A stretch of 64,000 bases of DNA from Alphaproteobacteria bacterium (GCA_017445475.1 JAFSUB010000024.1:1-64000), one strand, 5' to 3'; counted from the stretch's first letter, positions 51,467 through 59,199 are shown. The notes: a model not told the origin generated them from the letters alone. Translations and numbers: made by a program.

Positions 51467-51550
51467 AAACGGGTCCCCAGAGAGCCGACCACCCTTTCGG
51501 GCTGTAAAGCTAAAAAAGCTAAAATTCTTTAATCTGGCGCATACCCGTTT
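51467..51550 (+). ncRNA. Candidate structured RNA, multi-helix
   Basis: The 84 nt following the DUF3800 stop codon fold into nested helices by eye. P1 is AAACGGGT with ACCCGTTT (51467-51474, 51543-51550). P2 is CCAGA with TCTGG (51477-51481, 51533-51537). Two inner hairpins follow: a CCC/GGG stem with a TTTC loop and an AGCT stem with an A-rich loop. No U-tract follows, so it is not a simple terminator. No known family was recognised. The strand is assumed from the adjacent gene; the minus strand would fold equally well. Confidence 0.5.
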
Positions 51551-51683
51551 ATATATTCAATATAACCCATATTTAAAAACTTGTCAACACCTTTTGTGTA
51601 TAATTTTTCGTAAAACTTTTTGCGCAGACTAAACCGTTGATTTTTCGTGTTTTTTGAAAAATATTCACATTTTTTCTTAAAAT

Positions 51684-51736
51684 ACACATTTTTTGTGTTG
51701 ACATTTACTCAAAAAGAGTGTAGATTTTACTCATAA
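51684..51736 (+). promoter_or_regulatory. Early right promoter with two operator-like sites
   Basis: TTGACA (51698-51703), a 17-base spacer and TAGATT (51721-51726) form a strong promoter for the rightward early operon. ACACATTTTTTGTGTT (51684-51699) overlaps the -35, and TTTTACTCATAA (51725-51736) overlaps the -10 and start. Both sites match sequences at the cro/cI promoters, so the CI-type repressor probably shuts both operons. A leader of about 115 bases (51737-51853) then holds no gene that I can see. Confidence 0.7.
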
Positions 51737-51853
51737 CGTGAGCGGGTAGCCTTCCGCCAAAAACAAAAGGTGTCAGTAAGTCCACTGTAAAGGGCAAACA
51801 AAGGCGACGTCCTCAACCGTCATCCTAAAACAACAAACGCTATGGAGGCAAAT

Positions 51854-52090
51854 ATGACAGATTATAGCAAATACACAGATGAACAGCTAAAACAGGCAAA
51901 GAACGCCATTCAAGAACAGATTTGGTGCAACGAGTGCGGAAACGATTGTTATTACTCATCTTCGCAATACAAATCCGACCGTGCGGCTCTTCGAGAGGTT
52001 GAGCGCGAAATCGAATTTCGTGAGGACAAGCGCACAAACGGCCAAATCTTCGACGAGATTATGGGCAGCTATATGAAAGCGGGGGCATAA
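51854..52090 (+). CDS. Hypothetical early protein
   Basis: The 78-residue protein has CNECGNDCYY in the middle, a possible zinc-binding knuckle, and a charged helical C-terminal half. The ATG at 51854 follows GGAGG; an in-frame ATG 12 bases earlier lies over the ribosome site. First gene of the early right operon. Confidence 0.6.
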   Translation: MTDYSKYTDEQLKQAKNAIQEQIWCNECGNDCYYSSSQYKSDRAALREVEREIEFREDKRTNGQIFDEIMGSYMKAGA

Positions 52091-52341
52091 TGTCGGTTTT
52101 CGGTTTAATCGGTTCGATTTGCGTTTTGCTTTTAAGCCTGCGGCTTTTGTTTGCAACAGAGTTCGGAAAGATGAGCTTGGAATATGTCGAAACCGTCAAA
52201 AAGGCAACTTGTTGGTCGCCGGAGGTTCATGTTATCCATCGGCTAAAAACGACACTGCTCGAGCAAATCGCAATCGTTTCGCTCGTTCCGGTTTGTGCCG
52301 CCACCGTTGCTTTTTATGTGCTTTTAATATCAATTTTTTAG
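52090..52341 (+). CDS. Small membrane protein
   Basis: The 83-residue protein has two hydrophobic helices (VFGLIGSICVLLLSLRLLFA and IAIVSLVPVCAATVAFYVLL) separated by a soluble loop. The ATG overlaps the preceding stop codon. Function unknown. Confidence 0.6.
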   Translation: MSVFGLIGSICVLLLSLRLLFATEFGKMSLEYVETVKKATCWSPEVHVIHRLKTTLLEQIAIVSLVPVCAATVAFYVLLISIF

Positions 52342-52351
52342 GGGAAATACA

Positions 52352-53089
52352 ATGTGTGAAACAAATGAAATCATTTCGGTTAATCCGGTCAATTCTCAAG
52401 TAGATTTAATTGATGATATTTTCGCGGCTGCAAATCGGCGTATTCAGCAGCTCGAACAAATCGTCGTGATGTCAATTAAAAGAACAAATCACAATGATTG
52501 GGTGGATCAGGGAGGCAAACCGTATTTAACATGCTCTGGTGCCGAAAAAATCGCAAGGCTCTTTGGCGTATGCTGGAAAAACGTCAAAAACGAAAAAGTC
52601 ATCTCAACAGATGAGCTCGGCCAGTTTTACTTTTATGAGTGCACAGGTGAGTTTACTTTGGGTTCTGACGTCATAACGGCCATTGGAACTTGCAGCCAAA
52701 AAGACCAGTTCTTTGCAAAAACCAAAGAGGGAATGAAGCCGGCAAGCGAGATTGATGAAACAAACATCAGAAAAGCTGCTTATTCAAATATGGTCGTTAA
52801 CGGCGTCACGCGTATTTTGGGAATCCGCAACTTAACATGGGACCAAGTTAAAGCAGGTGGTGTGGATACTTCTCAAATTTCAAAAGTAACGTATGCCAAA
52901 GGTGGCAACGGTGGCGGCAGAATTTCCGAAGCTCAAGCAAAACACTTCTTTGCCATTTGCAAGCAATCAGGAAAGACTGATGAACAAATCAAAGAATATC
53001 TTTCATCAACATATAAAATTGACAGCTCAAAAGAAATTAAAACTTCAGATTATGAAGCCATTTGTAAATGGGCTGAAGGGAATGAATAA
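52352..53089 (+). CDS. Phage recombination-associated protein (candidate ssDNA-annealing protein)
   Basis: The 245-residue protein has DWVDQGGKPYLTCSGAEKIARLFGV at about 45-70, SEIDETNIRKAAYSNMVVNGVTRILGIRNLTW at about 130-162, and a C-terminal UBA-like module (ISEAQAKHFFAICKQSGKTDEQIKEYL). Related phage proteins occur beside Cas4/RecB-like nucleases as here, the usual exonuclease/annealase pairing. Function is inferred from that context. Confidence 0.55.
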   Translation: MCETNEIISVNPVNSQVDLIDDIFAAANRRIQQLEQIVVMSIKRTNHNDWVDQGGKPYLTCSGAEKIARLFGVCWKNVKNEKVISTDELGQFYFYECTGEFTLGSDVITAIGTCSQKDQFFAKTKEGMKPASEIDETNIRKAAYSNMVVNGVTRILGIRNLTWDQVKAGGVDTSQISKVTYAKGGNGGGRISEAQAKHFFAICKQSGKTDEQIKEYLSSTYKIDSSKEIKTSDYEAICKWAEGNE

Positions 53090-54075
53090 TGCCTTATGCT
53101 TTCGCAACATATCAAGACGCATCTGATTTAGCCGACTTCATCGCTCAAAAACGCCATGATGTCCTAAACGCAAAAATCAATCGATACCCAAAGCGTGCTT
53201 TCACCTGCTCTGACATCCACGAATGCGACCGCTATATGATACACTCTATTTTAGATTGGGATAAGCGAGAGCTTCACGATGCCGGTTTGCAGGCAATCTT
53301 TGATGCCGGAAACAAAGAAGAAGAAAACGTCAAGAACAGAATCGGTTATGAACTGGGGCTTGAGTTTATTGAAACACAATCACCGTTTGAAATTAAAAAC
53401 CGTGCGGGCGAGGTTATTGCTTCCGGAAAGATTGACGGCAAAATTTTGTGGAACGGAAAAGCGGTTCCGGTCGAAATAAAGTCTATGAACGAAAATTCGT
53501 TTAATCAGATAAACTCATTAGAAGACTTCAAGAAAAAACCGCTTTATCGCAAATATCTGCGTCAGATGCAACTTTATCTTTACGGCAACAATCAAGAGGC
53601 AGGCCTGTTCATTATCTCAAACTTTCGCACGGAAAAGCTAATTTTGGTCACATTAGATTATGGCGAGTGTGAATCCATCATCTCAAGGCTTGAGCGCTTA
53701 TGGGAAATGAAAAAAGCCGGCACATATCCAACAGCAGAATATAAACCGGAACTTTGCGACCGTTGCCCGTTTTCTTCAATTTGTTTGGCTGATGTCATCA
53801 ATCATCCGGCAGACTTTATTAACAATGAAGAACTCGAAGAACACCTTATGCGCCGTGATGAGCTTGAACCTTTGGTTAAGGAATACAAAGACCTTGACGA
53901 AGAAATCAAAGCAACATTCAAACAAATACCGCACGCATTTGTCGGAACATCTTTTGAAATTATCGGAAAAGAGCAATCTCGAAAATCCGTTGATGCAAAG
54001 GCAATGCCGGAAGATTTGAGAAAACAATACGAGCGCGAAACAACATTTTGGATCACAAAAATTAAAAGGATTTAA
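53089..54075 (+). CDS. Cas4/RecB-like PD-(D/E)xK nuclease
   Basis: The protein has 328 residues. The nuclease core reads GKIDGKILWNGKAVPVEIKSM (about residues 114-134): Asp in KIDGK and the EIK triad. A C-terminal CDRCPFSSIC with an N-terminal Cys (in RAFTCSDIHECDRY) gives the four Cys expected for a Cas4-type [4Fe-4S] cluster. An acidic helical tail follows. It overlaps the annealing-protein gene by 1 base and probably acts as the exonuclease of the phage recombination system. Confidence 0.75.
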   Translation: MPYAFATYQDASDLADFIAQKRHDVLNAKINRYPKRAFTCSDIHECDRYMIHSILDWDKRELHDAGLQAIFDAGNKEEENVKNRIGYELGLEFIETQSPFEIKNRAGEVIASGKIDGKILWNGKAVPVEIKSMNENSFNQINSLEDFKKKPLYRKYLRQMQLYLYGNNQEAGLFIISNFRTEKLILVTLDYGECESIISRLERLWEMKKAGTYPTAEYKPELCDRCPFSSICLADVINHPADFINNEELEEHLMRRDELEPLVKEYKDLDEEIKATFKQIPHAFVGTSFEIIGKEQSRKSVDAKAMPEDLRKQYERETTFWITKIKRI

Positions 54076-54076
54076 C

Positions 54077-54352
54077 ATGATAAAAATTACAAAAGAAAAA
54101 TACCCGTTTACCGTCATTATTGAAGATAAAATCTCTCAAAGCGGCAAACCCTATCAATCAATCGCTGTCAAATATGTTCAAAAAGCGAAAGACTACACTG
54201 AAGACAACAAAAAATATGACAAGACTTTCTTTAATTTCTTTGATGAAGGCGATTTGCTCACATTGTCCAGCTTGTGCGAGGCAGCTTATCAACACTTGGC
54301 TGTCGCCCGCCAAATAGAGCGTGAAGAGCAATATCAAGCGAGGCAACAATGA
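54077..54352 (+). CDS. Hypothetical early protein
   Basis: This 91-residue protein has a beta-rich N-terminal half (PFTVIIEDKISQSGKPYQSIAVKYVQ) and a helical C-terminus. An OB-like fold or a single-stranded DNA-binding role is possible from the neighbours, but no motif confirms it. Confidence 0.5.
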   Translation: MIKITKEKYPFTVIIEDKISQSGKPYQSIAVKYVQKAKDYTEDNKKYDKTFFNFFDEGDLLTLSSLCEAAYQHLAVARQIEREEQYQARQQ

Positions 54353-54429
54353 CAGAATTTGACATCATATTTGAGCTTGAATGGGAAAAATACAGTATTT
54401 TTAAGAAAGGGAAAAAAGATGCAAGATAG
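54349..54429 (+). CDS. Possible micro-ORF
   Basis: A 26-codon frame starts in an ATGA overlap with the preceding stop and overlaps the next start by 11 bases. It could serve only to couple translation. No homology claim. Confidence 0.3.
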   Translation: MTEFDIIFELEWEKYSIFKKGKKDAR

Positions 54430-54796
54430 ATGGGAAAATGTAACAAAAGACGAGTGCGTATTATGCGTCTTGCGTGATAAAGAAACAAAAAAAGCTATAA
54501 GAGGCGAATGGTTTATAGGCACAAAAGAACAAGCACAAAATCGTATTGATGAAGTTAATTCTGATACAAGAACAGATTACTATGAAATATCGGAAGATGA
54601 AGATTTAAGAAGACTATGCCCTCTTCCACTTTCTCAAAGGCAATATGACCTAAATGATATTTTTAGAGAGCTTAAAGACTTAAATGATGCTTTACAAGAA
54701 GGTGAATGGGATATTAGTCATACACGAAGCACAATCGATGAAATGAATGATAAACTTGATGAATATATCGAAAAATACGCAAGAGAGGATGAATAA
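54419..54796 (+). CDS. Hypothetical early protein
   Basis: The 125-residue protein is acidic and helical in its C-terminal half (FRELKDLNDALQEGEWDISHTRSTIDEMNDKLDEYIEK). The ATG at 54419 follows AGAAAGGG; a longer frame from 54359 has no support. Confidence 0.5.
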   Translation: MQDRWENVTKDECVLCVLRDKETKKAIRGEWFIGTKEQAQNRIDEVNSDTRTDYYEISEDEDLRRLCPLPLSQRQYDLNDIFRELKDLNDALQEGEWDISHTRSTIDEMNDKLDEYIEKYAREDE

Positions 54797-55281
54797 TGAT
54801 GAACGATAGATTTAAGTTTAGAACGGGGTTTACCATTAGTTTTTACGATATTGCCGGCAATGATGTAGAGCGTCAAATTATACTGGATAGCTGTTTTTCA
54901 ATTGATAACGGCGGTGAGGGAATATGCGTCAACGAAAAAATTATTCAGGAAGCGCTTGATATATATGTCGCAAAAGATGAGCATAAATCCGCTTGGGATT
55001 TTATTAACGCAAATTATGCCGAAACAGACGGTTATTATTTTATTGATAGTGTTGACTTCTTGGATCAATGCACCGGCTTAAAGGATAAAAACGGCAAGTT
55101 GATTTATGAGGGCGATATTATACTTGTTGAAAATAATAAATGTTCTGTTGAATGGGAATCTGAAAACGCAAGATATAATGTAATTGGGTATGGTGAAATA
55201 GCATATCTTAATTATAACGATATTGAAGTCGTCGGTAATATTCACGAAAACGCAGATTTAATAAAGGTAGGTGGAAAATGA
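54796..55281 (+). CDS. YopX family phage protein
   Basis: The 161-residue protein ends with the YopX pattern DFLDQCTGLKDKNGKLIYEGDII, followed by a short SH3-like part and VVGNIHENADLIK. YopX proteins are common in phages, and their function is unknown. TAATG couples it to the preceding gene. Confidence 0.75.
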   Translation: MMNDRFKFRTGFTISFYDIAGNDVERQIILDSCFSIDNGGEGICVNEKIIQEALDIYVAKDEHKSAWDFINANYAETDGYYFIDSVDFLDQCTGLKDKNGKLIYEGDIILVENNKCSVEWESENARYNVIGYGEIAYLNYNDIEVVGNIHENADLIKVGGK

Positions 55282-55454
55282 GTTGGATTATAAAAAAGCC
55301 ATCAAAAGACGAATTGATTGAAGGTGCTGAAGAAAACATAAAATATCTTGAAAAAGAGTTATCCAATGCAAAAGGCTATTGGTATAAATTACAAATGAAA
55401 ATAGCACTTAAAAAAGAAAAAGAATGGTTAAAGGAGTTAAAACAAGATGAATGA
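55278..55454 (+). CDS. Small coiled-coil early protein
   Basis: A 58-codon frame starts in an ATGA overlap with the YopX stop codon and ends 8 bases into the next gene. The product is Lys/Glu-rich and helical (EENIKYLEKELSNAKGYWYK). Confidence 0.6.
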   Translation: MSWIIKKPSKDELIEGAEENIKYLEKELSNAKGYWYKLQMKIALKKEKEWLKELKQDE

Positions 55455-55902
55455 TAACAATAAAATACAAGCTAATTCTGTTGATGACAATAAAATACAA
55501 GCTAACTTGACAGAATTGTGGCAAAAAGGCGAACTGCCTGCTGAATGGTATTATGTTAAATTTGATAATACGGATAACATCTATATTACATTTTATGCAA
55601 AAAGCGAGCGTCATTTTAATTATTGTGGCATACATATACCAGAAGACGAAATAACCGAAGTCCTAGCACCAGTGCCGAGTTATGAGGAATACCAAAAGCT
55701 TCTATCCGACCAACTGGCTAAAATCGAGGGCGAAGAAATCAATGCAGAGCTTGAAGCGGAAAACGCAAAGCTCAAAGAACTGCTGAATACAATAAAAAAA
55801 CAATGCGAACTACGTATCCCAAAAAATGGATTAAGTCCTGTTGGGGACAGAGCAGTGTTATGTAAAGTATTTTTAGATTTAATTGATGAGGTAATAAAAT
55901 GA
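55447..55902 (+). CDS. Hypothetical early protein with a duplicated N-terminus
   Basis: This 151-residue protein begins with two copies of a DNNKIQAN-type octamer (an exact-like 17-bp direct repeat in DNA, ATAAAATACAAGCTAA). A mixed domain and a coiled coil (INAELEAENAKLKELLNTI) follow. No family recognised. Confidence 0.5.
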   Translation: MNDNNKIQANSVDDNKIQANLTELWQKGELPAEWYYVKFDNTDNIYITFYAKSERHFNYCGIHIPEDEITEVLAPVPSYEEYQKLLSDQLAKIEGEEINAELEAENAKLKELLNTIKKQCELRIPKNGLSPVGDRAVLCKVFLDLIDEVIK

Positions 55903-56195
55903 TGGACATTGAAGAAAAATATGACTTAATGAAACGAGATTTAGATAAAGCCGTTAAGGAAACCGATAATCTTAATGAAATATGTTGTAGGCTTGAGCGT
56001 GAAAACGCAGAGTTTCATTTTGAAAACACCAAGCTCAAAGAACAAATGGCGATTGCAATAGAGGCTCTCAAGTGCTATGAGCAGGAAAACTGGACATACG
56101 CAGATGAATATAATTACTTTAGGCTTGACGAATACACAGGCGGTTGGTGTCACGCAGAAAAGGCTCTCGAACAGATTAAGGAGTTAGAAAAATGA
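55899..56195 (+). CDS. Hypothetical coiled-coil early protein
   Basis: This 98-residue protein has a coiled-coil N-terminal part (EKYDLMKRDLDKAVKETDNLNEICCRLEREN) and a short aromatic-rich C-terminus (WTYADEYNYFRLDEYTGGWCHAEKAL). ATGA couples it to the preceding gene. Confidence 0.5.
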   Translation: MMDIEEKYDLMKRDLDKAVKETDNLNEICCRLERENAEFHFENTKLKEQMAIAIEALKCYEQENWTYADEYNYFRLDEYTGGWCHAEKALEQIKELEK

Positions 56196-56542
56196 TTGAT
56201 TTAGAAAAAATGGCAAAAGAACACGAAAAGCTGTTTGAACGGGCGGATTTGAAAAGCCAGCTTGAAAAACTAAAAGAAGAAAAAGGCGAGGCTCAAGAAG
56301 CATACAAGCAATATTGCAAAGAACTTGCTGATGTTTTGATAGTTTGTGCAGGAATTTACAGATTCGACCAAAAGAAAGCAATTGAAGAAAAGAACGCTGT
56401 ATATAATATCTGCGTGTTTATGGATATTGATTGGGAAGACCTCGAGAAAGAGGTAAACCGCAAGTGGCAAGTCAACCTCAGGCGTAAATGGGTTTGGAAT
56501 GGCAAAACTTATCACCACGAGGGGAAAGACGGAAATGAATGA
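56192..56542 (+). CDS. MazG-like NTP pyrophosphohydrolase-fold protein
   Basis: This 116-residue protein has the all-alpha NTP-PPase pattern: KLKEEKGEAQEAYKQY (the ExxxE metal pair), then CKELADVLIVCAGIYRF (ELAD, the second metal pair). It probably hydrolyses (d)NTPs or alarmones. A short C-terminal part follows. It starts in an ATGA overlap. Confidence 0.6.
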   Translation: MIDLEKMAKEHEKLFERADLKSQLEKLKEEKGEAQEAYKQYCKELADVLIVCAGIYRFDQKKAIEEKNAVYNICVFMDIDWEDLEKEVNRKWQVNLRRKWVWNGKTYHHEGKDGNE

Positions 56543-56675
56543 AAAACAAATCAATGGCCTTTTGTTTGCACTTCAACAGCTGCAAAAAGCAATGACAATG
56601 AACAATCACAAGATTTTCGGCTATATCGCCGAAGCGATTGAGTGCATAAATTCGGTATTAAAAAATAACTCTTGA
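56535..56675 (+). CDS. Small helical early protein
   Basis: A 46-codon frame (NEKQINGLLFALQQLQKAMT) starts 8 bases before the MazG-like gene ends and stops 16 bases before xis. Amphipathic and helical; function unknown. Confidence 0.5.
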   Translation: MNEKQINGLLFALQQLQKAMTMNNHKIFGYIAEAIECINSVLKNNS

Positions 56676-56691
56676 CAGCCGAGGTTTTAAA

Positions 56692-57066
56692 ATGGAAAAT
56701 GCGACATACAAAAAGACATTAACAAAGAAGGAAGCATATCAATATTTAGATATTGGTAGAGAGCAGTTCAATTCTGAAATAAAGAAAGGAAACATAGCGT
56801 ATTTAACCTGCGGAAAGCGGATTAAATTCACTATTGAAGCGTTAGAGCAATGGCGAAGCAACACGACCAACCATACAGATTATATAAGCGAGGCAAATAC
56901 TACCACGCATACATCTCGTTCGTTGCTGAAGACGGAGCAAGATTCCAATTTAGAGAAACTACGGGAAAAGTGGAACGCCCTCAAGCTGAAGAGTATTGCA
57001 TCAAACGGATATACGAAATCAATCAAAAAGCACATCGAAAGCAAACAGGTGAGTTACCAACAATAA
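56692..57066 (+). CDS. Excisionase-like HTH protein
   Basis: The 124-residue frame holds a MerR/Xis-type winged helix at residues 10-55 (TKKEAYQYLDIGREQFNSEIKKGNIAYLTCGKRIKFTIEALEQW). The remaining 70 residues are low-complexity and lie entirely inside the integrase gene in another frame (217-base overlap). The start follows GAGG. Directional control of excision is the likely role. Confidence 0.7.
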   Translation: MENATYKKTLTKKEAYQYLDIGREQFNSEIKKGNIAYLTCGKRIKFTIEALEQWRSNTTNHTDYISEANTTTHTSRSLLKTEQDSNLEKLREKWNALKLKSIASNGYTKSIKKHIESKQVSYQQ

Positions 57067-57887
57067 CTGTCGAAAACGCTTTTTTAAGATACCACAATGA
57101 AAGAGCGATTCATCACTCAAAACCTGAACAAATATTCAAAAGATTGTTCAATATTGCGGCAGATTTAAAAGTAAAATACCTTCACGAAATAGACAAGCAA
57201 GTTCTAAATGATTATGTTCTTTTACGCCGCCAAACCGTTAAAAATGGAACAATCAACAGAGAACTTTCCATTATATCAGCGGTTAAAAATCTTGCAGATG
57301 ATGTATGGGAAGTTCAAACAAACCGCGCAAATCCTCTTAAATTCAAATTGCCCGAATCTGCTGAAAACATCAAATACCTAAAAGATTGGTCTGTGGCTCA
57401 AAAAATCATTGATAATGCCGCACCACACTTAAAGCCGATTATATATACAGCCCTTTATACAGGTATGCGACTTGGAAACATTCTAAACCTAAAATGGGAA
57501 AACATTGATTTTTCATCAAACACAATCAACATCAAGGTTAAAGACCGCACAAAAGACGGCGGAAAAAATCTTTCCATACCAATGATTGCGCAATTGTCTG
57601 ATATATTAAACAACCAACCTAGAATCAATGAGTATGTCTTTAATTATAATGGGAAAAAAATAGGCGATATAAAACACGCTTGGCATAAAGCGCTTGAGCG
57701 TGCAAAACTCCCTTATGTAAATTTTCACACTCTGCGCCATACGGCGGCAACGTGGATATTGAAAAAGACAAATAACCTGCGTATAACACAACAGATTTTA
57801 GGACATTCAGACATCAAAACAACGGCAAAATATGCCCACGTCATTGACAGTGAAAAACGCCGTGCTTTGGAAGATGTTTTTTCCTAA
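56850..57887 (+). CDS. int: Tyrosine integrase
   Basis: This 345-residue phage integrase has an arm-binding N-terminus (RLYKRGKYYHAYISFVAEDG), a core-binding domain at about 70-165, and a catalytic domain. The active residues are Arg207 (TGMRLG), His293 and Arg296 (HTLRHTA), His319 (LGHS) and Tyr328. It lies directly beside attR. It integrates the phage in the anticodon loop of tRNA-Thr. Confidence 0.93.
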   Translation: MAKQHDQPYRLYKRGKYYHAYISFVAEDGARFQFRETTGKVERPQAEEYCIKRIYEINQKAHRKQTGELPTITVENAFLRYHNERAIHHSKPEQIFKRLFNIAADLKVKYLHEIDKQVLNDYVLLRRQTVKNGTINRELSIISAVKNLADDVWEVQTNRANPLKFKLPESAENIKYLKDWSVAQKIIDNAAPHLKPIIYTALYTGMRLGNILNLKWENIDFSSNTINIKVKDRTKDGGKNLSIPMIAQLSDILNNQPRINEYVFNYNGKKIGDIKHAWHKALERAKLPYVNFHTLRHTAATWILKKTNNLRITQQILGHSDIKTTAKYAHVIDSEKRRALEDVFS

Positions 57888-57889
57888 AC

Positions 57890-57910
57890 TTGCACAATTC
57901 TTGCACAAAA
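57890..57910. promoter_or_regulatory. Right-arm integrase binding sites (candidate)
   Basis: Two direct TTGCACAA octamers at 57890-57908, 11 bases apart start to start, match the left-arm pair at 23235-23255 in 20 of 21 bases. They begin 3 bases past the integrase stop codon. Confidence 0.6.
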
Positions 57911-57968
57911 TACATTGTGAAAAAATAAAAACAAAGCAAAATCAACTACTTAACAAACACAAAACACT

Positions 57969-58016
57969 GCATTCGTAATGCGTTTGTCAAGTGTTCGAGT
58001 CACTTAATCGGCACCA
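57969..58016. other. attR: core plus displaced host tRNA 3' half
   Basis: The 15-bp core (57969-57983) is followed by 33 bases that align to the tRNA-Thr 3' half with 24 identities. The T-stem (57989-57993 with 58001-58005) pairs perfectly and the acceptor strand AATCGGC still pairs with the tRNA 5' end (one G-U). So this is the original host tRNA end, with CCA. Confidence 0.85.
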
Positions 58017-58382
58017 GATTTTTCAAGGGTTTTGAGAGATTGGACAATTTAGGATTATAATTTTATCCCAGACCTGTCCCAGAATTTTTCAAAACCCTCT
58101 ATTTTTTTATCTCCAATCAAAATCTGTTTTTATATATATATGTTTCAATGTTCTTCTGCTGAACTTTAATTCATCAGCATGATTTATCATACTGAAAATC
58201 GTCATCAAAGTCAAGATGTGCTTCATATTTCAGCATAAAACGCATATTTATATTATTCTTACTCAGTTATTCCCAAAAACGCTTTACGCATAAGCAATTT
58301 TATAGTTTTTCGAATCGAGTAGATAAAAATTTTTAGTTTTTTTCAATTTATTTCAAAACACCCCAAAAAACAGAGTTCTACA
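58017..58382. other. Non-coding A+T-rich spacer
   Basis: I see no gene or RNA here. There is an imperfect hairpin TGCTGA/TCAGCA near 58159-58182. The region links attR to the Rep-like gene and probably holds its promoter. Confidence 0.5.
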
Positions 58383-58403
58383 CCTATGAAAAACGATCAT
58401 AGG
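58383..58403 (+). promoter_or_regulatory. Hairpin before the Rep-like gene
   Basis: CCTATGA (58383-58389) and TCATAGG (58397-58403) pair around a 7-base loop, directly before the ribosome site GGAAGGA of the next gene. It could control translation or be a protein binding site. Confidence 0.4.
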
Positions 58404-58413
58404 GAAGGAAATT

Positions 58414-59199
58414 ATGTTGATGGTGGAAAATTCACAAAAAGTTAAGGGCAAAAAGACAGGAAAAAGACGTTACAAAACCTTTATTTATAATGTTTCTTGG
58501 TGGTGGAGAGGTATAAATTTTGAGTTTGATAATAGTTATATATATAAAAGAGTTGAAACTGTTAGGTACAAAAATGGTCATACAGTACAAAAAATCACTC
58601 TTCCTGAATTACCTCGATGGAAAGATGTCACTCGTGTTCAAGAAGTAGCATATTTTGCAAAGTTTTTAGCTGAAACCAAAGAATTTTCAAACTTAAAGCC
58701 ATTTACTATTGATTTTACATATACAAGGCATAAGAAGTACAAGAACAAACCTCTTGCTGAAACAAAAGATGCTTATACGAAGAAAGTGTATAATAGTTTA
58801 CGTTATTATGGAGAAAATGATGTTGAAATGGTTTATATGACAGAAGGAAAGAACAAAAGGCTCAATCTTCACGGTTACATTGATAAATCACGTATTGAAA
58901 ACCAACAACACATATTGAAACAATCAGCAAGCACATATAGAAACGAATATAAAGAGATTAATTACAGAAATATGTTACAGATTAAAGATAACTATGATGA
59001 AATTGAAGGTGGAAGTTATGGTTGGTTGGGATATATGAATAAAGGGAAACGCTCTGAAAATGGTTTATATCTGTCTAGTGCTTTAAGAAATAGGATACAA
59101 AATGATTATCAAGAACTTTATGGTCAGGTCAGAACAATAATCAATCAACTAAAAGCAGAAGGTATCAAAATCACATATAAGAAAGATGATGAAGAATAA
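58414..59199 (+). CDS. Orphan protein with weak rolling-circle Rep-like motifs
   Basis: The 261-residue basic protein has RLNLHGYIDKSR (about residue 149, like motif 2 of HUH Reps but with only one His). It also has YGWLGYMNKGKR (about residues 203-214, like the Tyr motif). A basic N-terminus includes YNVSWWWRGINFEF. This is not enough to call an active HUH nuclease. It may be a relic of a small plasmid or ssDNA element inserted next to the prophage. The start follows GGAAGGA. Confidence 0.4.
   Translation: MLMVENSQKVKGKKTGKRRYKTFIYNVSWWWRGINFEFDNSYIYKRVETVRYKNGHTVQKITLPELPRWKDVTRVQEVAYFAKFLAETKEFSNLKPFTIDFTYTRHKKYKNKPLAETKDAYTKKVYNSLRYYGENDVEMVYMTEGKNKRLNLHGYIDKSRIENQQHILKQSASTYRNEYKEINYRNMLQIKDNYDEIEGGSYGWLGYMNKGKRSENGLYLSSALRNRIQNDYQELYGQVRTIINQLKAEGIKITYKKDDEE

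Larger units (their letters stand above)
23080..57983. mobile_element. Temperate P22-like podovirus prophage, about 34.9 kb
   Basis: The element is bounded by the 15-bp core repeats in and after tRNA-Thr, with paired TTGCACAA sites just inside both ends and an integrase gene beside the right end. Leftward late genes run from terminase (45 kb) to tail fibres (23 kb). The early left operon (46-49 kb) is leftward, and the early right operon (51.8-57.9 kb) is rightward. Head and ejection-type genes are present but no tape-measure or tail-tube gene is seen, so a short-tailed virion is inferred. All key modules are intact, except that one early gene may be frameshifted near 46900. Confidence 0.93.

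Noticed and set aside
55447-55500. Duplicated ATAAAATACAAGCTAA as an iteron origin
   Set aside because: Only two copies are present, both in the coding frame, with no replication initiator gene beside them.
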